Source: Manihot esculenta
Taxonomy: Eukaryota; Streptophyta; Magnoliopsida; Malpighiales; Euphorbiaceae
NCBI RefSeq assembly: GCF_001659605.2
Contig: NC_035171.2
Coordinates: 5,534,886-5,598,885 of the forward strand
DNA: 64,000 nt
Reading direction: 5' to 3'
The position numbers and the translations under genes were made by a program. Shown here in pieces: positions 63,748 through 64,000 of the stretch (the first letter of the stretch is position 1; each line of letters opens with the position of its first letter). A model generated the notes under the pieces. The model ran no database searches, was not told where the DNA came from, and saw only the letters and a list, made by a program, of their open reading frames with translations.

Positions 63748-64000
63748 CTCCCCCACTTAAACGGTCGACGCCCTCGTCGACTGAGTTTGTTGGGGTTCTT
63801 CAATCTTTGAGTCCGACATTCTTAGGCTTGCAGTGTGATTTGATCCCAGTCCTGCTCAATTAAATTGTTTGACATCCGTAATTCTTGGGATCTCCTCCCA
63901 AATGATCTTTGTGGAATGTTAGTTCTTTAATGATGAGACTACAAAAGCTCTATCTTCTGGTGGTAAACGTTCTGCCCTGGATTCCTTAGACCACTGCAAA
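63748..64000 (-). mobile_element. 3' internal end of the gypsy element, continues past window
   Basis: Minus-strand sequence runs into the polypurine tract through GTCGACGAGGGCGTCGACCG, the kind of coding end seen in chromoviruses. Stops interrupt it. The remainder is outside the window. Confidence 0.5.

Overview
This is nuclear DNA from a eudicot plant. Two genes have GT/AG introns and plant-type products, and most of the rest is transposable-element DNA: Ty3/gypsy and copia-type LTR elements, a LINE, MITE-like elements and a very AT-rich repeat family. The element mix would fit Euphorbiaceae (cassava or rubber tree relatives), but that is a low-confidence guess.

Layout. 1-6607: a Tekay/Del-like chromovirus on the minus strand. 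Its 5' LTR, primer-binding site, gag, protease, RT, RNase H and the start of integrase are present, but the rest of integrase is deleted and four stop codons interrupt the reading frame. 7895-10074: a solo LTR of the same family in the opposite orientation, inside an unclassified repeat. 11942-15170, 22255-24356 and 29578-33752: three blocks of an AT-rich repeat with periods of about 300 and 400 bp and terminal inverted repeats. 16975-19439: a four-exon RRM gene resembling REPRESSOR OF SILENCING 3. 24357-29577: a near-perfect 2.4-kb palindrome of an endogenous caulimovirid, probably florendovirus-like, inserted in the AT-rich array. 33844-58088: a 14-exon gene for a VPS3/TGFBRAP1-like CORVET subunit of about 1012 residues. 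Its introns 1 and 12 (about 6.9 and 8.0 kb) carry nested elements. 58500-62400: a decayed minus-strand LINE. 63113-64000: the LTR and 3' end of another minus-strand gypsy element that runs off the window.

The two host genes are a probable RNA-binding factor linked to DNA demethylation and a vacuolar tethering protein; nothing suggests they share a pathway. The most notable object is the viral palindrome. Both arms carry the same promoter-like block and point toward the centre, so readthrough would make a self-complementary RNA. It lies about 5 kb downstream of the ROS3-like gene and 4.3 kb upstream of the VPS3-like gene. The VPS3-like gene has an AT-rich element ending only about 90 bp before its start codon.
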